A stretch of 23,632 bases of DNA, taken from assembly GCA_034933245.1 (NCBI GenBank), contig JAYFNX010000043.1, forward strand, positions 1 through 23,632. Reading direction: 5' to 3'. Under the pieces are notes generated by a model, which did not search any database, was not told the DNA's origin, and worked only from the letters and a program-made list of their open reading frames with translations. This document shows, in pieces, positions 7,152 through 15,015 of this stretch (its first letter is position 1; each line of letters starts with the position of its first letter). This stretch comes from Pelethousia sp034933245. Its GTDB lineage: Bacteria; Bacillota; Clostridia; Christensenellales; CAG-138. The translations under genes were made by a program, and so were the position numbers.

Positions 7152-9242
7152 CTATTCCTCCATCAATTTAAACTTTCCAACCTCCTGGCGCAAGGTATGC
7201 GCCTGTGCGGCCAGCTCCTCGCTTGCGGCGGAACTTTCCTCCGCGGTGGCGGCATTGATCTGCACCGTAGCGGATACCTGGGCCAGCCCCTGGTTAATCT
7301 GTTCAATGGCGGTAGCCTGTTCGGCAGAAGCCACGTCAATTTCCTTGATGGATTGATCAACAAGCTGGGACCTTTCCGCGGCGGCTTGAAGAACTTGCGC
7401 GGTCTTTGCGGTCAATTCTTCGCCCTTTGCAACGGTATCTACCGAGTGCTGGATCAACTCGGCCGTTTGCTTGGCAGCCTCGGCGGATTTAGCCGCAAGG
7501 GTTCGCACTTCATCGGCAACCACGGCAAAGCCCTTTCCGGCATTGCCCGCCCGGGCAGCCTCAATTGCGGCATTAAGGGCAAGGATGTTGGTCTGGAAGG
7601 CGATATCCTCGATGACCTTGGTGATATTGGAGATTTTCTCGGAAGCCGCGCTGATTTCGTTCATGGCGGAATTCAGGCTTCCCATATGCCCATTGCCCTC
7701 GTTTAAGCCGGCTACAGCCTGCCCAACATGCTCCAAGGCCTTGCGGACATTGGTAACGTTTTGTTCCGCTTGCGCCGCTACATTCGTGATGGAGGCATTG
7801 AGTTCCTGCACGGTTGCCGCCTGCTCCGTCGCCCCCGAAGCAAGGGATTGGGATGCGCTGGATACCTGCGACGCGCCAATGTTCACTTGGTCCGCAGTTG
7901 CATCGATCAGCGATAGTGTGCGGTTGAGTGCGGAAGCTATATTCAGCAGCGCATCCTTGATGGAAGCAAACTCACCCACATAGTCCTGCTCCAGATGAAC
8001 GCGCATGTCGCCCTGCGCCATATTCCCCAGAACCTGCGTAATCTCCTGGATGTAGCTGGTATACCGGTTCAGTTGCAAAGCCGTGCGGTTGATGGCCCCC
8101 GCCAGCTGGCCGGTTTCATCCCGGCAGCCAATATCCGCCGAAACATCCAGCCTTCCGTCCGCAATGAGGTTTGCCGTTTGGGTAAGCTTTTTGACGGGCA
8201 CCACAATGCTTCTAAGCATCACAATAATCAGCAGAACCACAAACGCGATCGCCACGCCAAAGACCTCAAACATGGAGACGGCAACGCTGTTGTACCTTTG
8301 GTAAAATTCCTTATCCGGCAGCCCCGTGGTCACCGTCCAGCCCGTGGTTCCAATCGGAGCCACATAGCCATGGATTTTTGTATCGTTCAGGGTATATTCA
8401 ATCGCCCCGGTCGTTTGGGAGAGCACGGCGTCACGCGCATTTGCGGATATATCCGCCTCGGCAATGTTTGTATCAACGGCTTCCGGGTCCGGATTGGAAA
8501 TCATCTGGCCTGCCCGGGTGCTTACAATATAATAGCCCGTATCGCCCAGCTTATAGCCGGCAATGGTATTACTAAGCTCGTCCAGCGTTAAATCCAGCCC
8601 CACGGCGCCGATGACCTCCGAGGAACCCTTTTTCGCATAAACGGGCGCGACCACGGAAGTGACCTGCTTACCCGTGGTAATATCCGGGTAGGGTTCCGTC
8701 AGCGTTAAGCCGTTTTGCGCCTCCATCTCCGCATACCAAGGCCTGCTCTTTGCGATATATTCCTTGTTATTCGTCCCATCGGAGGTTAGCATCTGCTCGG
8801 CGTCTATGCTCGTAATAAAAATATCCAGAATATTGGGGTCTTCCCCGTGCAGGGTAATGAGCGTCTCCTCCATCAGCGGCCAGTTTGGATGGACATCCAT
8901 ACGCCGCATCTTGCTGGATTCGATCATCATCTGCCGCATGAATTCATCATCGGCAAGTTGCTGCACAATATCCTCGTATTTTTTTAGAAAATTGCCGATT
9001 TCTTCAGAGGCTACTTGTGATTTTGCCGCTAAAAGGTCGGAAGAAAGCTCTATGGTAGACGTTCGTACCACATTCAAGATGAGGATGGCCACCAAAGCAT
9101 AAGACAGCAAAATAGGTCCGCCCAAAAAGAGCAGGATCTTTGTTAAGATGCATTTAAATCCGCGTTTTCTCATTTCAGGCGCGAATCCAAGTGCTTTTGC
9201 CGCTTTTCTCTTTGATCGTTCTTCCTTTTCTTTTGCCATCAT
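7152..9242 (-). CDS. Methyl-accepting chemotaxis protein with extracellular Cache-type sensor
   Basis: The 696-residue receptor starts at ATG 9242, because AAAGGAGGAT (GGAGGA at 9252-9257) sits at ideal distance; the frame is open further to 9308 but without a ribosome site. Order: basic cytoplasmic N-terminus, first membrane helix at about 31-59, extracellular ligand domain of about 260 residues that looks like dCache (DGTNNKEYIAKSRPWYAEM, then VIGAVGLDLTLDELS), second helix at about 323-346, then HAMP and a second HAMP-like segment. The cytoplasmic signalling hairpin follows, with tip EAARAGNAGKGFAVVADEVR near 570-585, which binds CheA and CheW. No NWETF-type CheR/CheB tether is present at the C-terminus (GKFKLMEE). 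Cache receptors often sense amino acids or organic acids. The broken cheW lies just downstream. The family call is certain; the ligand is unknown. Confidence 0.95.
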   Translation of the reverse strand: MMAKEKEERSKRKAAKALGFAPEMRKRGFKCILTKILLFLGGPILLSYALVAILILNVVRTSTIELSSDLLAAKSQVASEEIGNFLKKYEDIVQQLADDEFMRQMMIESSKMRRMDVHPNWPLMEETLITLHGEDPNILDIFITSIDAEQMLTSDGTNNKEYIAKSRPWYAEMEAQNGLTLTEPYPDITTGKQVTSVVAPVYAKKGSSEVIGAVGLDLTLDELSNTIAGYKLGDTGYYIVSTRAGQMISNPDPEAVDTNIAEADISANARDAVLSQTTGAIEYTLNDTKIHGYVAPIGTTGWTVTTGLPDKEFYQRYNSVAVSMFEVFGVAIAFVVLLIIVMLRSIVVPVKKLTQTANLIADGRLDVSADIGCRDETGQLAGAINRTALQLNRYTSYIQEITQVLGNMAQGDMRVHLEQDYVGEFASIKDALLNIASALNRTLSLIDATADQVNIGASQVSSASQSLASGATEQAATVQELNASITNVAAQAEQNVTNVRKALEHVGQAVAGLNEGNGHMGSLNSAMNEISAASEKISNITKVIEDIAFQTNILALNAAIEAARAGNAGKGFAVVADEVRTLAAKSAEAAKQTAELIQHSVDTVAKGEELTAKTAQVLQAAAERSQLVDQSIKEIDVASAEQATAIEQINQGLAQVSATVQINAATAEESSAASEELAAQAHTLRQEVGKFKLMEE

Positions 9243-9458
9243 TTTGGTTAATCCTCCTTTTTGATTAAGGCTTATGGATTCCAGAATCCTAATGAATTTT
9301 AAAAGCAAAATCGTTTGTACAAACCCAACGGTTCAACAACGGAATATGGAGCATGCGCGTAATATATATTTGTGAGTTCTGAATAAGTTAAGAGAAAAAG
9401 CTGTAGGCAGCTATAGGACTTTCATGATATATATAAATATCGATATTTTCATTTATAT

Positions 9459-9486
9459 AATATAGTCCAAAAGCACGATTTGTCAA
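9459..9486 (-). promoter_or_regulatory. Sigma-A-type promoter of the chemoreceptor gene
   Basis: On the minus strand, a perfect TTGACA (9481-9486 as TGTCAA), a 16-base spacer and TATATT (9459-9464 as AATATA). This gives a long leader of about 200 bases before the start at 9242. No sigma-28 (flagellar) promoter with GCCGATAA was found. Confidence 0.6.
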
Positions 9487-9675
9487 CGAATGGATATCCA
9501 AATAATAGAATATCCCCTGTATATGATACGATTGGCCGTTTTCATCCGTTCTTATTGGGGCGATCTTCTTAGGTTTCGAAGGGGGCAACGGCACGATGCG
9601 AAGGCCGTAACGCCCCTGCTTTTGGGCTTAATTACGGCGTCGAATTATATTCCTATTTTATTCGAGTTTTTACTA

Positions 9676-9704
9676 TTGACTAGCCTTCTTAACTAGCGTA
9701 TAAC
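9676..9704 (+). promoter_or_regulatory. Sigma-A-type promoter of the ATP-grasp/aminomutase operon
   Basis: TTGACT (9676-9681), a 17-base spacer and TATAAC (9699-9704), each five of six matches to consensus. The leader would be about 60 bases. It predicts one transcript covering both genes. Confidence 0.7.
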
Positions 9705-9772
9705 ATTGCATGATATCTATCGTATGTTTTATACGGTGGTAAAATTGAAACGGAAAGAGAAGTGATTTTCAT

Positions 9773-10825
9773 ATGGAACTTAATTCCGACATCCCTCTCC
9801 CCCAAGCTGCGCCTATGGTGGCGATTGTAGCCAATATCAAATCGGACACCGCCCAGAATACCGCCGATGCGGAGGCGGAACTAGATAGCATCGAGACTGT
9901 GCGCGCTATTGGAGTCGCGCTGAACCGAGCAGGATGCCGTGCAACACTCATGATTGCGGACAAAACGTTGCCGGAGCGGCTCGCCGGCGAAAAGCCGGAT
10001 TTCGTTTTTAATATTGCAGAAGGTATCCACGGGCGCACTCGAGAAGCGCAAGTGCCGGCTTTGCTGGATATGCTGCACATTCCCTATACCGGTTCGGATG
10101 CCACCACACTTTGCATCGCGCTGGACAAGGCCCTTGCTAAGCGGTTCTTGGCAACCTATCGCATCAAGACGCCCTCCTATTTATTGCTGCATCCCGGCAT
10201 GCGAAAAATACCCCCAGCGATCCAATTTCCGGTAATCGTCAAGCCCAATGCAGAAGGCTCCAGCAAAGGAATTCCCGATATGTGTATCGCCCGAACCCGG
10301 GAAGAATTGGACGCCCTCTTAGAGCGAAACGCGGCGCTGTATCACGAGGATATGTTGGTGGAATCCTTCGTAAAGGGTCGGGAGTTCACGGTGGGCTTGA
10401 TCGGAAATGAAGCGGACGTCACCGTATTTTCGCCGATGGAAATCGTTTATGTCCGGACGCCTTCGGATGGGTTTAAGGTCTATAGCTATACCGTCAAACA
10501 AGACTATAAGCAATATATCCAATATGAATGCCCCGCAAGCCTGGATGCTCCCGTAGAGAAACGGATGAAAGCGGACGCAAAAAAGATTTTTCTTGCGCTG
10601 AATTGCCAGGATTTTTGCAGGATTGATTTTCGCCTTTCAGAGGATGGGCGGGATGTCTATTTTATTGAAGCCAATCCTTTGCCGGGGTTGGCGCCCGATT
10701 ACAGCGATTATCCTATGCTGGCCGGTTTTTGCGGCGTACCCTATGATGAACTAATCGCGCGAATTCTACGCGCCGCCATCGGGCGGACGGGCGCATCACT
10801 GCGCCTTGCGGGGGTGGAAGCATGA
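9773..10825 (+). CDS. D-Ala-D-Ala ligase-like ATP-grasp ligase
   Basis: The 350-residue protein has the ATP-grasp fold of COG1181 (Ddl-related) ligases. IVKPNAEGSSKGI (K157) is the ATP-binding lysine and glycine-loop region, ESFVKGREFTVG (197-208) follows, and the metal-binding end is DFCRIDFRL...YFIEANPLPGL, with E299 and N301. Ddl joins two D-alanines for peptidoglycan. Here the Ddl N-terminal GGxSxExxVS-type motif is absent and is replaced by NIKSDTAQNTADAEAELD. The middle reads FVFNIAEGIHGRTREAQVPA, a pattern I recall from Ddl relatives that are not housekeeping Ddl. The gene overlaps the aminomutase gene by ATGA, so the proteins are made in step. The likely job is ATP-dependent ligation of amino acids, perhaps using the neighbour's beta-amino acid. 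The ligase class is sure; the substrate is inference. Confidence 0.85.
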   Translation: MELNSDIPLPQAAPMVAIVANIKSDTAQNTADAEAELDSIETVRAIGVALNRAGCRATLMIADKTLPERLAGEKPDFVFNIAEGIHGRTREAQVPALLDMLHIPYTGSDATTLCIALDKALAKRFLATYRIKTPSYLLLHPGMRKIPPAIQFPVIVKPNAEGSSKGIPDMCIARTREELDALLERNAALYHEDMLVESFVKGREFTVGLIGNEADVTVFSPMEIVYVRTPSDGFKVYSYTVKQDYKQYIQYECPASLDAPVEKRMKADAKKIFLALNCQDFCRIDFRLSEDGRDVYFIEANPLPGLAPDYSDYPMLAGFCGVPYDELIARILRAAIGRTGASLRLAGVEA

Positions 10826-11925
10826 GGGATATGGGTGGTTACGCCACAAACGAGGCAGGCTGGAATGATTGGAAGTGGCAGTTTGCCCACCGGATCACAA
10901 CGGTACGGAGCTTGGCCAAGGTACTGCCGCTAACAGAACGGGAGCAGGCAGATATCGGAAAATGCCTGGCCCAGTTCCGTATGGCAATTACGCCCTACTA
11001 TGCCAGCCTCATTGATCCGGAAAATGTGGAGGACCCTATTCGCAAACAGTGCGTACCCTCCATTCTGGAAACCCTGCCCTGCATAAATGACATGGATGAT
11101 CCGCTTGGCGAACTGGTGGATAGCCCGGTACCGCATATTGTCCATCGATATGCGGATCGGGTTCTGTTTCTTGTAACTTTACAGTGCAGTATGTACTGCC
11201 GCCACTGCACCAGGCGGCGCGTCGTCGGCGAAGAGGATCGGGTGATCACCGAAAAGGCGCTCCAGGTGGCCCTTTCCTATATCCGCCAGCATGAGGAAAT
11301 TAGGGATGTGCTGATCTCCGGGGGTGATCCACTGACTATATGTACGGAAAAGCTGGATCATATCATTTCGTCTATCCGAAGCATCCCGCATGTAGACATT
11401 ATCCGCATTGGTACGCGCGTACCGGTGGTGATGCCTATGCGAATTACAGCGGAATTAACGGATATGCTCAAAAAACACCATCCCCTATGGATCAACACCC
11501 ACTTTAACCATCCCCAGGAATTGACGCCAGAAGCGAAACGGGCGTGCGCCGCTATCGTGGATGCGGGGATCCCCTTGGGGAACCAAAGCGTGCTGCTCCG
11601 CGGCATCAACGACGATGCGGAGACCATGAAGCAATTGCTTTTGGGGCTTGTACATATGCGGGTGCGCCCTTACTACCTTTACCAGTGCGACTTGTCAAAA
11701 GGGATCGGCCATTTTCGGACCACCGTAGATTGCGGCATAAACATTATGCATACGTTGCAAGGCTTTATCTCCGGCTATGCGGTGCCGAAATACGTTATCG
11801 ACGCGCCATCGGGGGGCGGCAAGATTCCCATCGGCTATCCTTACGTCATCTCAAAGGACGACAACGAGGTTGTGATGGAAAACTATTTGGGCGAGCGATG
11901 CAAATACCCGCAGCCCCGGCAATGA
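10822..11925 (+). CDS. kamA: Lysine 2,3-aminomutase-family radical SAM/PLP enzyme
   Basis: The 367-residue protein carries the radical SAM motif C122-x3-C126-x2-C129 (CSMYCRHC) and the PLP lysine K334 in APSGGGKIP. D290 (YQCDL) and D327 (YVIDAP) match the two aspartates (D293, D330) that hold the lysine side chain in Clostridium subterminale KamA. Every landmark is shifted by exactly three residues relative to that enzyme (C125/129/132, K337). Glutamate 2,3-aminomutases change these aspartates, so lysine (or another basic amino acid) is the predicted substrate and beta-lysine the product. The protein ends about 50 residues earlier than KamA and lacks its C-terminal zinc-binding cysteines. It overlaps the ATP-grasp gene by four bases. 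No lysine-fermentation genes or beta-lysine acetyltransferase flank it, so a degradative role is not supported by context. Confidence 0.88.
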   Translation: MRDMGGYATNEAGWNDWKWQFAHRITTVRSLAKVLPLTEREQADIGKCLAQFRMAITPYYASLIDPENVEDPIRKQCVPSILETLPCINDMDDPLGELVDSPVPHIVHRYADRVLFLVTLQCSMYCRHCTRRRVVGEEDRVITEKALQVALSYIRQHEEIRDVLISGGDPLTICTEKLDHIISSIRSIPHVDIIRIGTRVPVVMPMRITAELTDMLKKHHPLWINTHFNHPQELTPEAKRACAAIVDAGIPLGNQSVLLRGINDDAETMKQLLLGLVHMRVRPYYLYQCDLSKGIGHFRTTVDCGINIMHTLQGFISGYAVPKYVIDAPSGGGKIPIGYPYVISKDDNEVVMENYLGERCKYPQPRQ

Positions 11926-11967
11926 ACGGCACGCAATATTTGCACAGAAACAGCGTTAGGAAAAATT

Positions 11968-11990
11968 ATCCCCCGGCGAAGCCGGGGGAT
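11968..11990 (+). terminator. Hairpin terminator after kamA, possibly bidirectional
   Basis: ATCCCCCGGC (11968-11977) and GCCGGGGGAT (11981-11990) form a perfect 10-bp stem with a GAA loop. The plus-strand tail ATTTCAT is weak; on the minus strand the stem is followed by AATTTTTCC. It probably ends the kamA transcript and may back up the tRNA terminator from the other side. Confidence 0.65.
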
Positions 11991-12054
11991 ATTTCATATG
12001 CGGGCATAACCCTTTTACACCAACTGCATGACTAAGGATTCAAAAATAAATAAT

Positions 12055-12094
12055 AAATCCGAACCCATCGCCAATTGGCATAAGGTTCGGATTT
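12055..12094 (-). terminator. Terminator of the tRNA operon
   Basis: AAATCCGAACC (12055-12065) pairs with GGTTCGGATTT (12084-12094), an 11-bp stem whose loop contains the smaller palindrome GCCAATTGGC. On the minus strand the stem is followed by ATTATTTATTTTT. It lies 9 bases after the CCA end of tRNA-Lys. Confidence 0.75.
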
Positions 12095-12102
12095 ATCTTC
12101 TT

Positions 12103-12178
12103 TGGTACACCCTCAGGGGCTCGAACCCTGGACACCCTGATTAAGAGTCAGGTGCTCTACCAACTGAGCTAAGGGTGC
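12103..12178 (-). tRNA. tRNA-Lys (anticodon CTT)
   Basis: A 76-base cloverleaf on the minus strand: GCACCCT pairs with AGGGTGT as acceptor stem (one G-T pair), then the D-arm TAGCTCAGTTGGTAGAGCA, the anticodon stem CCTGA/TCAGG around loop CTCTTAA (anticodon CTT, reading AAG), and a T-arm with GGTTCGAGCC. The 3' ACCA is encoded. It follows tRNA-Gly by eight bases and shares its promoter. Confidence 0.96.
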
Positions 12179-12186
12179 TTGATAAG

Positions 12187-12262
12187 TGGAGCGGGAGACG
12201 GGGCTCGAACCCGCCACCTCCGCCTTGGCAAGGCGGCGCTCTACCGAATGAGCTACTCCCGC
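12187..12262 (-). tRNA. tRNA-Gly (anticodon GCC)
   Basis: A 76-base cloverleaf on the minus strand: acceptor GCGGGAG/CTCCCGC, D-arm TAGCTCATTCGGTAGAGCG, anticodon stem CCGCC/GGCGG around loop TTGCCAA (anticodon GCC, reading GGC and GGU), and T-arm with GGTTCGAGCC. The 3' TCCA is encoded. It is first in a two-tRNA operon. Confidence 0.96.
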
Positions 12263-12287
12263 AAGCTGTATCTCAACGCGCTTGATT

Positions 12288-12316
12288 ATTGTAGCGCAAT
12301 CCTTTCCGCTTGTCAA
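12288..12316 (-). promoter_or_regulatory. Promoter of the tRNA-Gly/tRNA-Lys operon
   Basis: On the minus strand: a perfect TTGACA (12311-12316 as TGTCAA), a 17-base spacer and TACAAT (12288-12293 as ATTGTA), with an A-rich stretch upstream (AAAAAATGGGACAAG). Transcription would start about 18 bases before the tRNA-Gly 5' end. Confidence 0.85.
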
Positions 12317-12435
12317 GGCTCTTGTCCCATTTTTTGTTATCCTTATTCTCCCTTTTCGACAGGATTCACGGCTCTTCTCCGCGCGCACGCAGCACAAGCG
12401 CCTTCCAACTTCTCTCTTCCATCTGTCCAACCAAA

Positions 12436-12505
12436 GCCGGGGCTGCGGCATGAAAACAATTGCCATGCATCCTATTGGCTATGTCTTTCATAAAACAGCC
12501 CCGGC
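12436..12505. repeat. Nested 70-base inverted repeat
   Basis: GCCGGGGCTG (12436-12445) is perfectly inverted as CAGCCCCGGC (12496-12505). Inside lie two further nested inverted pairs, ATGAAA/TTTCAT (12450-12455 and 12486-12491) and GCCA/TGGC (12462-12465 and 12476-12479). It lies between the flavodoxin stop and the tRNA promoter. It may act as a flavodoxin terminator on the minus strand, but the following T-run (TTTGGTTGG) is weak. A plus-strand frame inside reads MKTIAMHPIGYVFHKTAP, which resembles the start of a TrmO/TsaA-type protein. Confidence 0.5.
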
Positions 12506-12529
12506 GCGTCTTCTAGAAGTAAACCGATT

Positions 12530-12970
12530 TTACTTTTTCATCTTTTCCGGCGCAACGTTCGTAAAAACGTCCCTGTAGGAGAGAAGCTTGCAGTCCTTGC
12601 TTTTGATCATTTCCTCGGTTCCCTGTCGGCTTTTTGGGGTTCCCCCCCCGCCTGAACAGAAAAACAACTCTATGTCCTTGCCGGAAGGTAAGGCGTCAAT
12701 AATGGAGTTGAAGGCCGGCGCTGGGTAGCCTGCCCATATAGGGCAGCCGATCATGATCTTGTCGAATTCCCGCAGATCGACTTGCAAAGGCTCAATGCCC
12801 ACCCTTTTGCGGCCGGCTGCCTGAAAAACCCCCGGAATAAACGCGCCCAAAATGCTGCGCCTGTGAGATTCTTTTACCTGGCAGGTAGCGGCGCCCAATT
12901 CCTTCGCAATGCTATCCGCCTCCTTTTTTGTGGAACCGCCGAACGTATAATAAATAATAAGCGTCTTCAT
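12530..12970 (-). CDS. Flavodoxin family protein
   Basis: This protein of about 146 residues begins MKTLIIYYTFGGSTKKEAD, a first beta strand and FMN phosphate-binding loop (TFGGST). It continues with DKIMIGCPIWAGYPAPAFNSII and ELFFCSGGGGTPKS, the other two flavin-contact loops of flavodoxin-fold proteins. Flavodoxin-like proteins carry electrons or reduce quinones; this short version resembles the stand-alone flavodoxins common in anaerobes. A GTG at 12973 is also possible, but GGAGGG sits at better distance from the ATG at 12970. It lies downstream of, and in the same direction as, the racemase-like gene with about 105 bases between, so co-transcription is possible but unproven. No partner reductase is next to it. 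Confidence 0.85.
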   Translation of the reverse strand: MKTLIIYYTFGGSTKKEADSIAKELGAATCQVKESHRRSILGAFIPGVFQAAGRKRVGIEPLQVDLREFDKIMIGCPIWAGYPAPAFNSIIDALPSGKDIELFFCSGGGGTPKSRQGTEEMIKSKDCKLLSYRDVFTNVAPEKMKK

Positions 12971-13075
12971 CACATCACCCTCCGTTGTCGCTTTGCGATT
13001 CTTCCCCTTTCCATAATTTTTACCTCCCGCTGCGCTGCTATGCCCCCCCTCTTCCTATGGTTTTTAACCCTATGG

Positions 13076-13786
13076 TCAATTAATAGCGCCGGTTTCCGCT
13101 TCAATGGATAGCAAGGCCGCCTTCTCCGCATGAATTCGGGCCGTATCAAAAAGCGGCAGATCCGTATCCGCCTGCCCAATTAGCAGGCCAATCTCCGTGC
13201 AGCCCAAAATAATGCCCTGCGCGCCTTTTTTCGCAAGCCGCTCCACAATTTCCAAATATACAGCCTTGGATGCCTCGGAAAAAATACCCTTGCATAGTTC
13301 ATCATAAATCACCCGGTTAATTTGCTCAACCTCGGAATCTTCGGGAATCAACACGTCCATTCCCGTTACAAGAAGTTTTTCTTTATAGAAATCCTGGGTC
13401 ATGGTATATTTTGTGCCCAATAATGCAACGCGGGTAATATTCGCCGCCTTGAGCCGCTCCGTCGTAGCCTCGGCAATATGGAGAAGCGGAATACGGATGC
13501 GGTTTTGTATCCGCGGGGCCACCTTATGCATCGTATTTGTGCAAATAACAATAAAATCCGCTCCGGCCCTTTCCAAGCACAGGGCGGCATCTGCCAAAAT
13601 GTTCCCGCTCTTTTCCCAATCGCCCCGGGCCTGGCACTGCTCAATCTCTTCAAAATCCAAGCTAAATAAAAGGATTCTGGCAGAATGGAGGCCGCCCAGT
13701 CGTTCCCGCACCACTTCGTTTATGATTTGATAATAGGTAACCGTGCTTTCCCAGCTCATTCCGCCGATTAATCCAATGGTTTTCAA
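13076..13786 (-). CDS. Aspartate/glutamate racemase family protein
   Basis: This 236-residue protein has the paired cysteines of PLP-independent Asp/Glu racemases: C82 in ICTNTMHK and C196 in LGCTEIGLL. The N-terminus KTIGLIGGMSWESTVTYYQ is typical of the RacX/YgeA-like subgroup, which acts on amino acids of broad range or has unknown substrate. The start codon is TTG at 13786, fixed by GGAGG six bases upstream; no ATG precedes the conserved GLIGG strand. It is cytosolic, with no signal peptide. The D-amino acids it may make could feed the cell wall or signalling, but nothing next to it shows which. The upstream region carries a 14-base A-tract (13860-13873). Confidence 0.9.
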   Translation of the reverse strand: MKTIGLIGGMSWESTVTYYQIINEVVRERLGGLHSARILLFSLDFEEIEQCQARGDWEKSGNILADAALCLERAGADFIVICTNTMHKVAPRIQNRIRIPLLHIAEATTERLKAANITRVALLGTKYTMTQDFYKEKLLVTGMDVLIPEDSEVEQINRVIYDELCKGIFSEASKAVYLEIVERLAKKGAQGIILGCTEIGLLIGQADTDLPLFDTARIHAEKAALLSIEAETGAIN

Positions 13787-14061
13787 TACTTGCCTCCGCT
13801 CACCTAATTTTTATTGGTAACTACTATATATTGATCTGCTTATACCTGCAGTCTATCATAAAAAAAAAAAAAAGTCGATGAAGCGCATTTCTTAATTATT
13901 AAATAATAAGCGATATGCAATAGGGGAATCTATTTCCCGCACAAAACGGCCCGCCGTCTTCTGCCACGGCGTCGCCTTGCTTGCCAATATGGTCTTTTAA
14001 TAAGCTTTCTGATATAATAATAAAATTCCATTCAAGTGGCAGCCCATAAGGGAGATTCCGG
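13787..14061. other. Divergent intergenic region with 14-base poly-A tract
   Basis: An AT-rich region between the racemase-like gene (minus) and the PAS sensor (plus). It contains a run of 14 A at 13860-13873 about 75 bases before the racemase start. A TATAAT at 14013-14018 lies 44 bases before the sensor start but has no good -35 box. No gene is seen. Confidence 0.5.
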
Positions 14062-15015
14062 ATGAACAGAACGATCGGATTTTATCCGTTTTTCATAGCG
14101 GCCATCATGATTATCGTCATTTTGGCGATTAGTTTTTTGAATATGTACCTTCTTGCAAGGCACAAAAGGAATCCTTTTATCCTTTGGATTCACGGCATAT
14201 CTTTGCTTACTGTCGGCAGCCTGATTTTTCACATGGTGGGCTCTGCGGTCTTCGTGCTTCCCTTATCCGCGTTTTACGATACGTTGTGGCGGATGCTTCT
14301 TCTGCTTGCCGGAATTGGTGCTTTGGGTGGAGTCGCAACCGTTCTTCTGCGCGGGCAAACGCAACGGTTCACAAATTGGAACCATAGCATACCGGAGGCA
14401 CTCAAAAGCCTTACGGATACTGTCTTTGTCGCCGACCAGAATGGAGTGATCACCTATATTAATTGTTCGGAAAAATATCAAGCTCTGTTCGGATCGATCG
14501 GCACGATGGATGGGCTGGCTTCTTTCCTGCAAAACTATTGTGCACAACCCTTAACAATACCGGAAAACCTCGCAGAGACGATTACATACTTGCTGTATTT
14601 GGAATATGCAAAAGCGCACATGGTCTTGCAGGTATCCCCGATTTTTATAGCTGGAAACCGGCTGGGATATACGGTGGTTCTTCACAACATTTCAGCAATT
14701 AAAGACAGTGAAAAAGAGTTGGATGCGCAAAATAAAGCTTTGCGGCGGGCAAACGCGAAGCTATCCGAGTATATCAGGGCTGTAGGCGCCTTGGAAGCGG
14801 AGAAGGAGCGCCTGCAAATTTTTGCGCAGGTACAGGAAACCTTGATTCGAGATATGGAAAGGGTTTTGCTCTCCATCCGAGCGATAAAGCAGCAGCGTTT
14901 TAAAAACGGGATGTATCAAGCTGCTATGAAGGAACTTGCCGTGCAGCTGCGTGCGATTTATCAGAAGGTACGCAGCTCAGTGGGGCGTATTTCCGGAAAG
15001 GAGACAAACCTATGA
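14062..15015 (+). CDS. Membrane PAS sensor, probable pseudo-histidine kinase
   Basis: This 317-residue protein starts at ATG 14062 after GGGAG. Three hydrophobic segments (about 8-32, 40-65 and 72-97) are followed by a PAS-like domain (110-212: SLTDTVFVADQNGVITYINCSEKYQALF, with line break at ADQNG) and a coiled coil (215-250). The last part, FAQVQETLIRDM (254-265), lines up with the HisKA_3 dimerisation helix (typical VHDTLGHDL), but the phospho-acceptor His is Gln258. There is no ATPase domain: the protein stops about 55 residues later. It therefore cannot autophosphorylate by the usual mechanism. The response-regulator gene overlaps its stop by ATGA, so the two are translated together. Likely it is a sensory partner or a modulator of the complete kinase encoded convergently next door. 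The role is inference. Confidence 0.72.
   Translation: MNRTIGFYPFFIAAIMIIVILAISFLNMYLLARHKRNPFILWIHGISLLTVGSLIFHMVGSAVFVLPLSAFYDTLWRMLLLLAGIGALGGVATVLLRGQTQRFTNWNHSIPEALKSLTDTVFVADQNGVITYINCSEKYQALFGSIGTMDGLASFLQNYCAQPLTIPENLAETITYLLYLEYAKAHMVLQVSPIFIAGNRLGYTVVLHNISAIKDSEKELDAQNKALRRANAKLSEYIRAVGALEAEKERLQIFAQVQETLIRDMERVLLSIRAIKQQRFKNGMYQAAMKELAVQLRAIYQKVRSSVGRISGKETNL

Larger units (their letters stand above)
9243..9772. other. Divergent intergenic region between the chemoreceptor and ATP-grasp genes
   Basis: About 530 AT-rich bases. They hold the receptor promoter (9459-9486, minus), a receptor leader of about 200 bases and the ligase promoter (9676-9704, plus). On the minus strand the leader contains AGCTG/CAGCT, a small hairpin followed by TTTTTCTCTT near 9396-9413, which could be a weak attenuator. 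A GGATTC/GAATCC stem lies just upstream of the receptor ribosome site. I recognise no riboswitch class and no gene. Confidence 0.45.

Noticed and set aside
9420..9490. Sigma-28 (flagellar) promoter for the chemoreceptor
   Set aside because: TAAA and CGATAT are present but the spacing is far too short for the TAAA-N15-GCCGATAA type. A perfect TTGACA with TATATT explains the region better.
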